Positions 1 to 5,925 of a stretch of DNA of 11,480 nt are shown piece by piece. The notes under the pieces were generated by a model. The model was not told where the DNA came from. It saw nothing but the letters and a program-made list of their open reading frames with translations, and did no database searches. Position 1 is the first letter of the stretch. Each line of letters starts with the position of its first letter. The stretch is from assembly GCA_937900605.1 (NCBI GenBank), contig CALCDK010000164.1, positions 1 to 11,480 on the forward strand, written 5' to 3'. Origin of the DNA: an uncultured Olsenella sp. (lineage in GTDB: Bacteria > Actinomycetota > Coriobacteriia > Coriobacteriales > Atopobiaceae). The position numbers and the translations under genes are program-made.

Positions 1-1
1 C

Positions 2-205
2 TACACCATCGGCGGCGGCACCTACGCGCGCCACTTCAAGCGCGCCTGCGCCTTCGGCCCGCACGAGCCGGCCGAGCCCGAGCCCGACTTCGTCGGCATG
101 GAGCACGGCCCAGACGAGGGCGTGAGCGAGGAGCACCTGCGCCGCGCGCTCAAGGTCTACATCGTCTCCATCGCCCGCCTGATGGAGCTCGACCTCACCG
201 CGTAG
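2..205 (+). CDS. M20-family dipeptidase (Sapep/PepV-type), C-terminal fragment
   Basis: The open frame enters from the left edge and ends at TAG (203-205), giving the last 67 residues of a longer protein. The segment contains GGGTYAR near its start, an AFGPHEP stretch, then EHGPDEGVS and a final helix KVYIVSIARLMEL. This succession is typical of the C-terminus of PepV/Sapep-type metallodipeptidases of the M20 family. In that family the GGGTYAR region sits in the active site and the His of the (E/A)H-x-PDE motif is a zinc ligand. These cytosolic zinc enzymes cleave dipeptides with broad specificity. The catalytic N-terminal part, which holds the other zinc ligands, lies outside the window, so intactness cannot be judged. 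The gene is followed by a strong hairpin at 267-309 and converges on the minus-strand membrane-protein gene. The family assignment is from motif memory and fairly secure. Confidence 0.82.
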   Translation, partial: YTIGGGTYARHFKRACAFGPHEPAEPEPDFVGMEHGPDEGVSEEHLRRALKVYIVSIARLMELDLTA

Positions 206-266
206 GACGAGAGGCGCCACGACGGCCGCAGCGCGGGGCACGCGCCACGCGCTGCGGCCATGACGA

Positions 267-309
267 GACCGGGGCCGGACCTGACGAGAAGTCGGGTCCG
301 GCCCCGGTC
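267..309. terminator. Long hairpin between convergent genes (candidate bidirectional terminator)
   Basis: Arms 267-285 and 291-309 pair over 19 bp with a single G-U wobble, leaving a 5-nt loop (GAGAA). The hairpin lies between the stop of the dipeptidase gene (205) and the stop of the convergent membrane-protein gene (353). No clear U-tract follows on either strand, so it may act by structure alone or mainly protect 3' ends. The octamer TGACGAGA occurs at 261-268 and again at 282-289. The rest of the 206-352 gap shows no coding potential. Confidence 0.7.
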
Positions 310-352
310 GCCTTGGCCAGCCACGCGCCCCGGCATCGCAGCCAGCCGCGGG

Positions 353-1288
353 CTAGTCCAGCAGCTCGCTCGAGGTGGCGAGGATCTCGTTCACCGCGCC
401 GAGCATCGGGGGCTGGCGCATGATCTTCCAGGCGAGAAGCGCGCACAGGCCCATGAACAGCGCGTCGACCACGAGGTCCACGGGCACCATGGCCAGGCCG
501 CGGAACGCGACGCACAGCGCCGCCCGGACCACGTCGAACGTCACCGCGACGACGCTCACCACGAAGAACGGCTTGATCTTGAACGGCCTGTTGGAGCCCC
601 AGATGCCAAGGAGCCCGACGCCCAGGTCGACCAGCGCGGCGAACGCCCCGATGGCCCCTATTGCGACGAGCGACGAGTCCACCTGCACGTCGACGCCGGT
701 GAACGTGATGACCGTGCCCTCGCCCGAGGCGACCATCGCCACGAGCAGCACGCCGACGACGACCGCCGTCATGGCGCCCTTGACGAGGAGGACCTCCGCG
801 AACAGGTGCAGGGACCTCTGGTGGCGCGAGCGCAGGAACATCTCGCCGTGCACGCCGTGGTCGTGCTCCTCCTGGACCTTGTCGGCCAGCGTGGAGCAGA
901 CCAGCACGTAGACGATGGTGGTGGTGAGTACGACGGGGTTGAACAGGATGAACGTCCCCATGCCCCAGCCCCAGACGATGGCGACGAGCACCACGAGGCC
1001 GACGAGGTAGCACAGGAACCGGTACGGCCCCACCCGCGCGGAGTTGTCCGAGGCCGCCATGCCGAGCACGGCGGTGAGCAGCAGCAGCCCGGCGACCACG
1101 AGCAGGATGACGCCGAAGGTGGCGACCATCCAGACGTCGCCGCTGGGGATGCCCAGCTCGGAGTCCCCGACGAGCAGGACGACTCCCCCGACGAGGACGA
1201 TGGCGCCGATGAGCGCCATGGTGAGAGAGACGATGCGCAGCACCGCCTGCGTGGGCGTGCGCGGGACCGAGGGCCTGACGTCCTCCAC
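353..1288 (-). CDS. Unrecognised polytopic membrane protein, about eight TM segments
   Basis: I do not recognise a family for this 311-residue protein. The start is taken as GTG at 1288: a GGAGGT ribosome-binding site sits 7 nt upstream, and no ATG lies in frame near it. Hydrophobic segments are visible at about residues 17-40, 53-78, 90-108, 112-133, 162-188, 206-230, 240-262 and 268-289. This predicts eight membrane helices with both termini on the same side. The loop after TM4 is polar and charged and contains a small His-rich stretch (residues 142-147, HDHGVH). No catalytic or nucleotide-binding motif is visible, and no signal peptide is separable from TM1. The gene has its own candidate promoter, lies 128 bp downstream of niaR on the same strand and converges on the dipeptidase. 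It could be a transporter-like or stress-related membrane protein, but nothing in the sequence decides this. Confidence 0.72.
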   Translation of the reverse strand: MEDVRPSVPRTPTQAVLRIVSLTMALIGAIVLVGGVVLLVGDSELGIPSGDVWMVATFGVILLVVAGLLLLTAVLGMAASDNSARVGPYRFLCYLVGLVVLVAIVWGWGMGTFILFNPVVLTTTIVYVLVCSTLADKVQEEHDHGVHGEMFLRSRHQRSLHLFAEVLLVKGAMTAVVVGVLLVAMVASGEGTVITFTGVDVQVDSSLVAIGAIGAFAALVDLGVGLLGIWGSNRPFKIKPFFVVSVVAVTFDVVRAALCVAFRGLAMVPVDLVVDALFMGLCALLAWKIMRQPPMLGAVNEILATSSELLD

Positions 1289-1324
1289 GTTGCATACCTC
1301 CCGAAGCTCGTGGCCTGAACGGAA

Positions 1325-1330
1325 AGTATA
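1325..1330 (-). promoter_or_regulatory. Candidate -10 box of the membrane-protein gene
   Basis: Read on the minus strand this is TATACT, 37 nt upstream of the GTG start at 1288, a normal distance for a -10 element. It is one of very few AT-rich hexamers in this GC-rich stretch and is identical to the -10 upstream of nadA. I see no convincing -35 at 16-18 nt, so it is a weaker promoter call than that of nadA. Confidence 0.45.
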
Positions 1331-1382
1331 CCCACGTCGCGGCCGTCGCCTACGCAGCTGCCCGACGCGCGCCCGACCAGGC

Positions 1383-1415
1383 GCCGGCCGCACGCGGCGG
1401 CCCCGGGCGGCCGGC
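1383..1415 (-). terminator. Hairpin just after niaR (candidate operon terminator)
   Basis: GCCGGCCGC at 1383-1391 and its exact complement at 1407-1415 form a 9-bp stem with a 15-nt loop. It begins one base after the niaR stop codon (1417-1419, minus strand). No U-run follows, so it could be an intrinsic terminator of the weak actinobacterial kind or only an RNA-stabilising structure. It would end the nadABC-niaR transcript before the separately promoted membrane-protein gene. Confidence 0.45.
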
Positions 1416-1416
1416 A

Positions 1417-2043
1417 CTATGACAGGAACGTGCGCCTCTCGTAGTCGGTCATCTCGGCGAGCAGGCCCTTCTCGCCGAGGGCTCGACCGATCTCGTCGAG
1501 GACCTCGGGGGCGTCGGCGGTCACGTGGTGGAAGTGGTAGCCGCTCGTGATGAGCATGAGCGGCGAGGACTTGCCCGTCTCGATCTGGTCGACGTAGGTG
1601 GCCACGTCGCGGCGGCTCGCGATGCCCAGCTCGCACGAGAGGCGGCCGTAGACGCGGTGGTTCACGAACACGTCGCGCACGTGCCCGCCCAGGTCGACGA
1701 TGGTGTTGAGCTCCTCGGCCGTCTGGTCCACGGAGTGGTGGCACTTGAAGAGGCGAGAGGGTCGCGTGGCCTCGCGCTCGAGGACGTAGCCGCGGTTGGT
1801 GGACTCGATGGGCCAGCCCTGGGTGCGAAGGAGCGCGACGTCCTGGACCACGACCTGGCGGCTCACGTCGCAGGCGCGGCCGAGCGCGGAGCCCGACAGC
1901 GGGTAGCTGGCCTCAGAGAGCGTGCGCAGGATCTTCTCGCGCCTCAGGTCTCCCGGGGTGCGGCGCTCGGGGCCGGACGCGCGGAGCCGGTCGGGGTCGG
2001 GACCCGCGGACGGGACCCTGCCGGTGTCGCCGCGGCTGGTCAC
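1417..2043 (-). CDS. niaR: NiaR-type transcriptional repressor (HTH + 3H domain)
   Basis: This 208-residue protein has an N-terminal winged helix-turn-helix of the HTH_11 type (about residues 34-88, ending in the wing GYVLER) followed by a 3H domain (about 95-200). The three His-containing sites that name the domain are visible: HH at 102-103, H129 before VYG, and HFHH at 170-173. From memory of the Thermotoga NiaR structure, nickel is held by His79, Glu87, His146 and His148; H103, E111, H170 and H172 here have exactly that spacing. NiaR repressors bind nicotinic acid and shut off NAD synthesis and niacin uptake genes. The GTG start overlaps the nadC stop (GTGA), and no other ATG, GTG or TTG precedes the HTH in frame, so the ~30-residue disordered N-terminal extension seems real. 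As last gene of the nad operon it probably represses its own transcription through the site upstream of nadA. Confidence 0.9.
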   Translation of the reverse strand: MTSRGDTGRVPSAGPDPDRLRASGPERRTPGDLRREKILRTLSEASYPLSGSALGRACDVSRQVVVQDVALLRTQGWPIESTNRGYVLEREATRPSRLFKCHHSVDQTAEELNTIVDLGGHVRDVFVNHRVYGRLSCELGIASRRDVATYVDQIETGKSSPLMLITSGYHFHHVTADAPEVLDEIGRALGEKGLLAEMTDYERRTFLS

Positions 2044-2894
2044 GCCAGCACCTCGAGGTGCTTGAGCGAGAGGTCCAGGATGGGCGCGGAGTGCGTGAGC
2101 GCGCCGCACGAGACGAAGTCGACGCCCAGGTCGGCGTAGGAGGCGGCGTTGTCGGCGTCGACGTTGCCGGAGGCCTCGGTCTGCGCGCGGCCGTCGATCC
2201 AGGCGATGGCCTCGACCATGGCGTCGTGGTCCATGTTGTCGAGCATGACGATGTCGGCACCGGCCTCGACGGCCTCGCGGACCATGTCGAGGCTCTCGCA
2301 CTCCACCTCGACCTTGTCGGTGAAGGGGGCGCTGGCGCGGGCGGCCTCGACGGCCTGGCGCACGCCACCGGCGGCGTCGATGTGGTTGTCCTTGAGCATC
2401 ACGGAGTCCGACAGGCCGTAGCGGTGCAGCGAGCCGCCGCCCAGGCGGACGGCCTCGCGCTCGAACAGGCGCATGCCGGGCGTGGTCTTGCGGGTGCACA
2501 CGAGCGTGGTGCCGCTGCCCTCCAGGGCGCGGGCGATGCGGCTCGTGTAGGTGGCGATGCCGCTCATGCGCTGCAGGTAGTTGAGCGCGACGCGCTCGCC
2601 CTCGAGCAGGACGCGCACGTCGCCCTCGACCACCGCGAGCAGCTGGCCCCTCTCGACGGGGTCGCCGTCGGCGACGCGCAGGTCGACGTGCGTGGCCGGG
2701 TCGATGAGCTCGAAGGTCCGCGAGAAGACCCACAGGCCGGCGATGACGCCGTCGGCCTTGGCGATGAGGCTCACGCGCCCCGGCCTGGCCTCGGGCATGA
2801 CCGCCGCAGTGGACACGTCGCCGAACGGCATGTCCTCCCTCAGCGCCGCGCGGATGTGCTCGTCCATCTGCATGCGGACCATCGGGTCGCTCAT
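2040..2894 (-). CDS. nadC: Quinolinate phosphoribosyltransferase (nicotinate-nucleotide pyrophosphorylase, decarboxylating)
   Basis: NadC converts quinolinate and PRPP to nicotinate mononucleotide, CO2 and pyrophosphate, the point where the de novo route joins common NAD synthesis. The 284-residue length is normal. Visible signatures in order are the N-terminal EDMPFGDVST (20-29), LLEGERVALN (96-105), TRKTTPGMR (134-142), the phosphate/quinolinate-binding run with GGGSLHR (152-158) and LKDNH (167-171), KVEVECE (194-200), MLDNM (217-221), and SGNV (242-245) in the C-terminal barrel. The substrate-contacting Arg, Lys and His residues of the family appear present. ATG at 2894 overlaps the nadB stop (ATGA) and follows a GAGGAG ribosome-binding site, so translation is probably coupled. 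The C-terminal stop overlaps the niaR start. The assignment is secure. Confidence 0.96.
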   Translation of the reverse strand: MSDPMVRMQMDEHIRAALREDMPFGDVSTAAVMPEARPGRVSLIAKADGVIAGLWVFSRTFELIDPATHVDLRVADGDPVERGQLLAVVEGDVRVLLEGERVALNYLQRMSGIATYTSRIARALEGSGTTLVCTRKTTPGMRLFEREAVRLGGGSLHRYGLSDSVMLKDNHIDAAGGVRQAVEAARASAPFTDKVEVECESLDMVREAVEAGADIVMLDNMDHDAMVEAIAWIDGRAQTEASGNVDADNAASYADLGVDFVSCGALTHSAPILDLSLKHLEVLA

Positions 2895-4240
2895 CGGGTC
2901 TCCTCTCGGACGCCGGACGGCAGGCGCTGCCCCCGGACGTCGGACGCCGCGGCCGCCACCTGCGAGCGGGTGTCGCCCGCGAAGCGGTCGCGCATGATCT
3001 TGTCGGCAGCGCGCTGGGCGAACACGAGGGACTCCAGCAGGCTGTTGGACGCCAGGCGGTTGCGGCCGTGGACGCCGTTGCAGCAGGTCTCGCCCGCCGC
3101 GAAGAGGTGGCGCAGCGTGGTCTGCGAGTCGCTGTCCACGTGGATGCCGCCCATGAAGTAGTGCTGCGCGGGGACCACGGGCACCGGCTCGCGGCAGATG
3201 TCGTAGCCCTCCTCGAGGCAGCGCTCGTAGATGTGCGCGAAGTGACCGCGGACCTCCGACTCGGGGACGTCGCGGAACGAGAGCCACACGTGCTCGGCCC
3301 CGGTGCGCGCCATCTGCTCGCGGATCGCGGCGGTGACGACGTCGCGCGGCTGGAGCTCGTCGCAGAACCGGTTGCCGTCGTCGTCGAGCAGCACCGCGCC
3401 CTCGCCGCGCGCCGACTCCGAGATGAGGAAGGCGCGGCCCGGCTCGCGGGTCCACAGCGTGGTGGGGTGGATCTGGACGTAGTCCATGTGCTCGAGGAGC
3501 ACGCCGTGCTCGGCCGCGATGCGGCAGCCGTCACCCGTCAGGCACGGGTAGTTGGTGGAGTGCTCGTAGAGGCCGCCCACGCCGCCGGTGGCGAGCACCG
3601 TGGCGTCCGCCTCGAACACGACGGTGCGGCCCTCGGCGTCGCGCGCGACGACGCCGCGGCACTCGCGGCGGCCGTCGGGGCCGAAGCCCTCGACGAGGTC
3701 CGTCATGCAGGTGTGCTCCATGATGGTGGCGCCCGGCAGGTCGCGCACGCACTCCAGCAGGTGGGTGGTGATCTCCTCGCCCGTGACGTCCTCGTGGTAG
3801 AGGATGCGCGGGCGCGAGTGGGCGCCCTCGCGGGTGTAGTCGAGGCTGCCGTCCTCGCGGCGCTCGAAGCGCACGCCGCGGGCGACGAGGTCGTCGATGA
3901 CCGCGCGGCTGGCGCGGATCATGATGTCCACGCTCTCCAGGCGGTTCTCGTAGTGGCCCGCGCGCAGGGTGTCCTCGAAGAAGGCCTCGTAGTCGTCGCG
4001 GTCGTGCAGGACGCAGATGCCACCCTGCGCAAGCATGGAGTCACAGCTGGCCACGTCCTCCTTGCTCAGGAGCACGACGTTGAGGGCGGAGGGCAGGTTA
4101 AGCGCGCAGTACAGGCCCGCGACGCCGCAGCCGACGATGACGACGTCGCAGCGCACGACGCGGTCGGCCCCGGGCAGGTCGCAGGGCCCGGCACCGGCGC
4201 CCGGCCGGGACGCGGCGCCCCTCTTGGCGCAGTCCGTCAT
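2891..4240 (-). CDS. nadB: L-aspartate oxidase, short form
   Basis: NadB is a cytosolic FAD enzyme that oxidises L-aspartate to iminoaspartate, using oxygen or fumarate as electron acceptor, and hands the unstable product to NadA. The 449-residue protein has the dinucleotide fold VVIVGCGVAG (33-42), TREGAHS (136-142), ATGGVGGLY (217-225), IHPTT (257-261), RGEGA (278-282), QPRDVV (297-302), AQHYFMGG (358-365) and NRLASNS (394-400). These hold equivalents of the active-site Glu, His and Arg residues of the E. coli enzyme (E138, H258, R299, H360, R395). It is about 80-90 residues shorter than typical ~530-residue NadB and stops soon after the FAD domain, lacking most of the C-terminal helical domain. 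ATG 4240 has a GGGAGG site 7 nt upstream, across the nadA stop. A GTG at codon 29 is a possible but poorly supported alternative start. The assignment is secure by motif and by position between nadA and nadC. Confidence 0.94.
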   Translation of the reverse strand: MTDCAKRGAASRPGAGAGPCDLPGADRVVRCDVVIVGCGVAGLYCALNLPSALNVVLLSKEDVASCDSMLAQGGICVLHDRDDYEAFFEDTLRAGHYENRLESVDIMIRASRAVIDDLVARGVRFERREDGSLDYTREGAHSRPRILYHEDVTGEEITTHLLECVRDLPGATIMEHTCMTDLVEGFGPDGRRECRGVVARDAEGRTVVFEADATVLATGGVGGLYEHSTNYPCLTGDGCRIAAEHGVLLEHMDYVQIHPTTLWTREPGRAFLISESARGEGAVLLDDDGNRFCDELQPRDVVTAAIREQMARTGAEHVWLSFRDVPESEVRGHFAHIYERCLEEGYDICREPVPVVPAQHYFMGGIHVDSDSQTTLRHLFAAGETCCNGVHGRNRLASNSLLESLVFAQRAADKIMRDRFAGDTRSQVAAAASDVRGQRLPSGVREETR

Positions 4241-4244
4241 GGCG

Positions 4245-5171
4245 CTACCTCCCCAGCTCGAGCATGCGGGCCAGTGCGCGGCGGGCGCCCTCGGCGACCT
4301 CCGGGCCGGGCAGGCCGACCTCGCCGGTCCCGTCGCGCAGGCACGCCAGGACGCGCTCGGCGCTGATGCAGGCCATGTCCGGGCACAGCGGCAGGGTGCG
4401 CGGGAAGTGGAAGCGCTTGCCCTGGCCGGCGCAGGCCCCCTCCATCGCCGCGACGACGCCGTGGACGGTGAGGACCACGATGTCGCGCGCGGGACTCTGG
4501 GCGGCGCGCTCGATCATCTGGGACGTGGAGCCCACGAAGTCGGCGAGCTCGAGGACCTCCGGGCCGCACTCGGGGTGCGCGAGGACCTCGCAGCCGGGCA
4601 GGCGGTCGACGAGGTCGCGGACCTCCTCGACCCTGATGCCCTGGTGGATGGGACACCAGCCGTCGTTGAGGACGACGTTCTTCTCGGGCACCTGCTGGGC
4701 CACGTAGCGGCCCAGGTGGCGGTCCGGGATGAACAGCACGTTGCGCTGCGGCAGCGACGAGACGACGCGCACCGCGTTGGAGGACGTGACGCAGACATCG
4801 GACCAAGCCTTCATCTGCGAGTCGGAGTTGACGTAGCACGCGATGGCGAGGTCGTCGCCGTACTGGGCGCGCACGTCGTCGATGGTCTTGCGCACCACCA
4901 TGTGCGCCATGGGGCAGTCCGCCTTGGGGCTGGGCATGAGCACGCGCTTGCCCGGCGAGAGGAGCTTGGCGCTCTCGGCCATGAAGCGCACGCCGGCGAA
5001 GACGAGCGTCTGGCAGTCGAGCGTGGCGGCCAGGCGGGCGAGGGCGAACGAGTCGCCGACGTGGTCGGCCAGCTCCTGGGCCTCCGGGTCCGCGTAGTAG
5101 TGGGCCAGGACGATCGCGTTCTTCTCGGACTTGAGGCGCTGGGCCTCCGCGCGCATAGCTTCCGTCAGCAT
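4245..5171 (-). CDS. nadA: Quinolinate synthase A (4Fe-4S)
   Basis: NadA condenses iminoaspartate with dihydroxyacetone phosphate to quinolinate, using an oxygen-sensitive 4Fe-4S cluster. The 308-residue protein has the family's LAHYYADPE (22-30), the three cluster cysteines in canonical settings (C86 in ADCPMAH, C202 in HPECGPE, C263 in LPLCPDMA), NSDSQMKAWSD (115-125), GWCPIH (171-176) and GSTSQM (214-219). The start is ATG 5171: an AAGGAG site lies just upstream and the promoter -10 about 35 nt upstream; longer in-frame extension to 5366 would run through that promoter and is rejected. It is the first gene of nadA-nadB-nadC-niaR, with only 4 bp before nadB. Length and motifs are complete, so activity is expected. 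The iron-sulfur cluster fits a largely anaerobic host, which is inference. Confidence 0.97.
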   Translation of the reverse strand: MLTEAMRAEAQRLKSEKNAIVLAHYYADPEAQELADHVGDSFALARLAATLDCQTLVFAGVRFMAESAKLLSPGKRVLMPSPKADCPMAHMVVRKTIDDVRAQYGDDLAIACYVNSDSQMKAWSDVCVTSSNAVRVVSSLPQRNVLFIPDRHLGRYVAQQVPEKNVVLNDGWCPIHQGIRVEEVRDLVDRLPGCEVLAHPECGPEVLELADFVGSTSQMIERAAQSPARDIVVLTVHGVVAAMEGACAGQGKRFHFPRTLPLCPDMACISAERVLACLRDGTGEVGLPGPEVAEGARRALARMLELGR

Positions 5172-5205
5172 GCCGCTCCTTACTGTCGCGTGGGTTGCGG
5201 CGCCA

Positions 5206-5233
5206 AGTATACACCTCGCTTTACAGGTGACAA
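5206..5233 (-). promoter_or_regulatory. Promoter of the nadA-nadB-nadC-niaR operon
   Basis: On the minus strand the -35 is TTGTCA (5233-5228) and the -10 TATACT (5211-5206), separated by 16 bp. Each differs from the sigma-70 consensus hexamer at one position. The -10 ends 34 nt before the nadA ATG, and the AAGGAG ribosome-binding site fits between. It is the best promoter in the window and stands out from the GC-rich background. Confidence 0.75.
5212..5229. promoter_or_regulatory. Candidate NiaR operator inside the nadA promoter
   Basis: CACCT at 5212-5216 and AGGTG at 5225-5229 form a perfect 5-bp inverted repeat with an 8-bp centre (18 bp overall, AT-rich for this region). It fills the spacer between the -35 and -10 and overlaps the -35 edge, so a dimeric repressor bound there would block RNA polymerase. 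The operon encodes a NiaR homologue, which makes it the natural candidate ligand. I cannot compare it with catalogued NiaR motifs here, so binding is inferred. Confidence 0.5.
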
Positions 5234-5431
5234 GACAGCGGCGGCGAGAAGCGCCGCGCGGGGGGCGACACGGGGGCGGCACGTGGCGAAGGCCGCGTGG
5301 CCGCGGGCGCGGGGCGGGCGCCTCGGGCCGACGCGAGGGCCGCGCCTTAAAGCGGGTTGAAAGCAACGTGTGATCTGTGTGTCAGAACCGCTCCCCCGCG
5401 CATACGACGCCGCATGACGGGAAAATGTCTT

Positions 5432-5448
5432 TTGGTACTAGGTACTAA
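5432..5448. promoter_or_regulatory. Candidate MarR auto-operator upstream of the MarR gene
   Basis: The 17-bp site reads TTGGTACTAGGTACTAA and has symmetric positions TTnGTACnnnGTACnAA. It is also a direct repeat of GGTACTA. It lies 18 bp before the ATG of the marR gene, in an AT-rich island that should contain the promoter: TACTAG (5436-5441) could be the -10, with a poor -35-like ATGACG at 5414-5419 (16-bp spacer). Overlap of a palindrome with the only plausible -10 is the usual arrangement for MarR autorepression. The exact transcription start is uncertain. Confidence 0.5.
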
Positions 5449-5466
5449 CACCATTAGGGGGATCGA

Positions 5467-5925
5467 ATGTACGACGCAATGTACGACGAGGAGACCATCT
5501 ACGAGAGGCTCGCGAAGGAGCTCGTCGACCAGTTCCCAAGGATCGGGGGCTCCGTCATGCCGCTCGTGCGCAACACCGCGCACGGCGAGATGGGGGTCAT
5601 CAGGGCCCTGTACATGTCGGAGACCAAGACGCTCACGCCGAGCGAGCTGGCCGACTACGTGCACGTCTCGAGCGCGCGCGTGGCCAACATCCTGCGCCGC
5701 CTCGAGGAGAAGGGCCTCATCACCCGCTCGCACTCCGAGGACGACCGCAGACGCGTCGACGTGAGGCTCACGCTGTCGGGCTTCGAGCTGGCCGACGACC
5801 ACCGCAAGCGCCGCGACGCCGCGATCGCGAGGTACCTGAAGAAGCTCGGCGAGCACGACGCCAGCGAGCTCGTCCGCATCATGCGCCGCACCGGCGACCT
5901 CATGGAAGACGGCGAGGCCGAGTGA
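5467..5925 (+). CDS. MarR-family transcriptional regulator
   Basis: The 152-residue protein has the MarR fold: N-terminal dimerisation helices (about 5-50), a winged HTH with LTPSELADYV (56-65) and the recognition-helix region SARVANILRRLEEKGLI (69-85), and a wing containing SEDDRRRVDVRLT (90-102), where the D-x-R of the family is present. C-terminal helices (about 107-146) complete the dimer interface. MarR dimers usually repress efflux genes and release DNA when a small molecule or oxidant binds. A GGGGGAT ribosome-binding site 4-5 nt upstream supports ATG 5467. A second in-frame ATG at 5479 sits within a 9-bp repeat (ATGTACGAC at 5467-5475 and 5479-5487) and could also be used. The stop overlaps the GTG start of the first exporter gene, so regulator and transporter are probably one operon controlled by this protein. 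Confidence 0.93.
   Translation: MYDAMYDEETIYERLAKELVDQFPRIGGSVMPLVRNTAHGEMGVIRALYMSETKTLTPSELADYVHVSSARVANILRRLEEKGLITRSHSEDDRRRVDVRLTLSGFELADDHRKRRDAAIARYLKKLGEHDASELVRIMRRTGDLMEDGEAE

Noticed and set aside
2058..4366. Long plus-strand open frames opposite nadB and nadC
   Set aside because: They are antisense to genes with unmistakable catalytic motifs and have no motif of their own.
5240..5350. Possible small RNA or attenuator in the GC-rich spacer between nadA and marR
   Set aside because: Several short GC-rich inverted repeats occur (for example GCGGCG/CGCCGC at about 5239-5258), but none is long or followed by a U-run, and such stems are expected by chance at this GC content.
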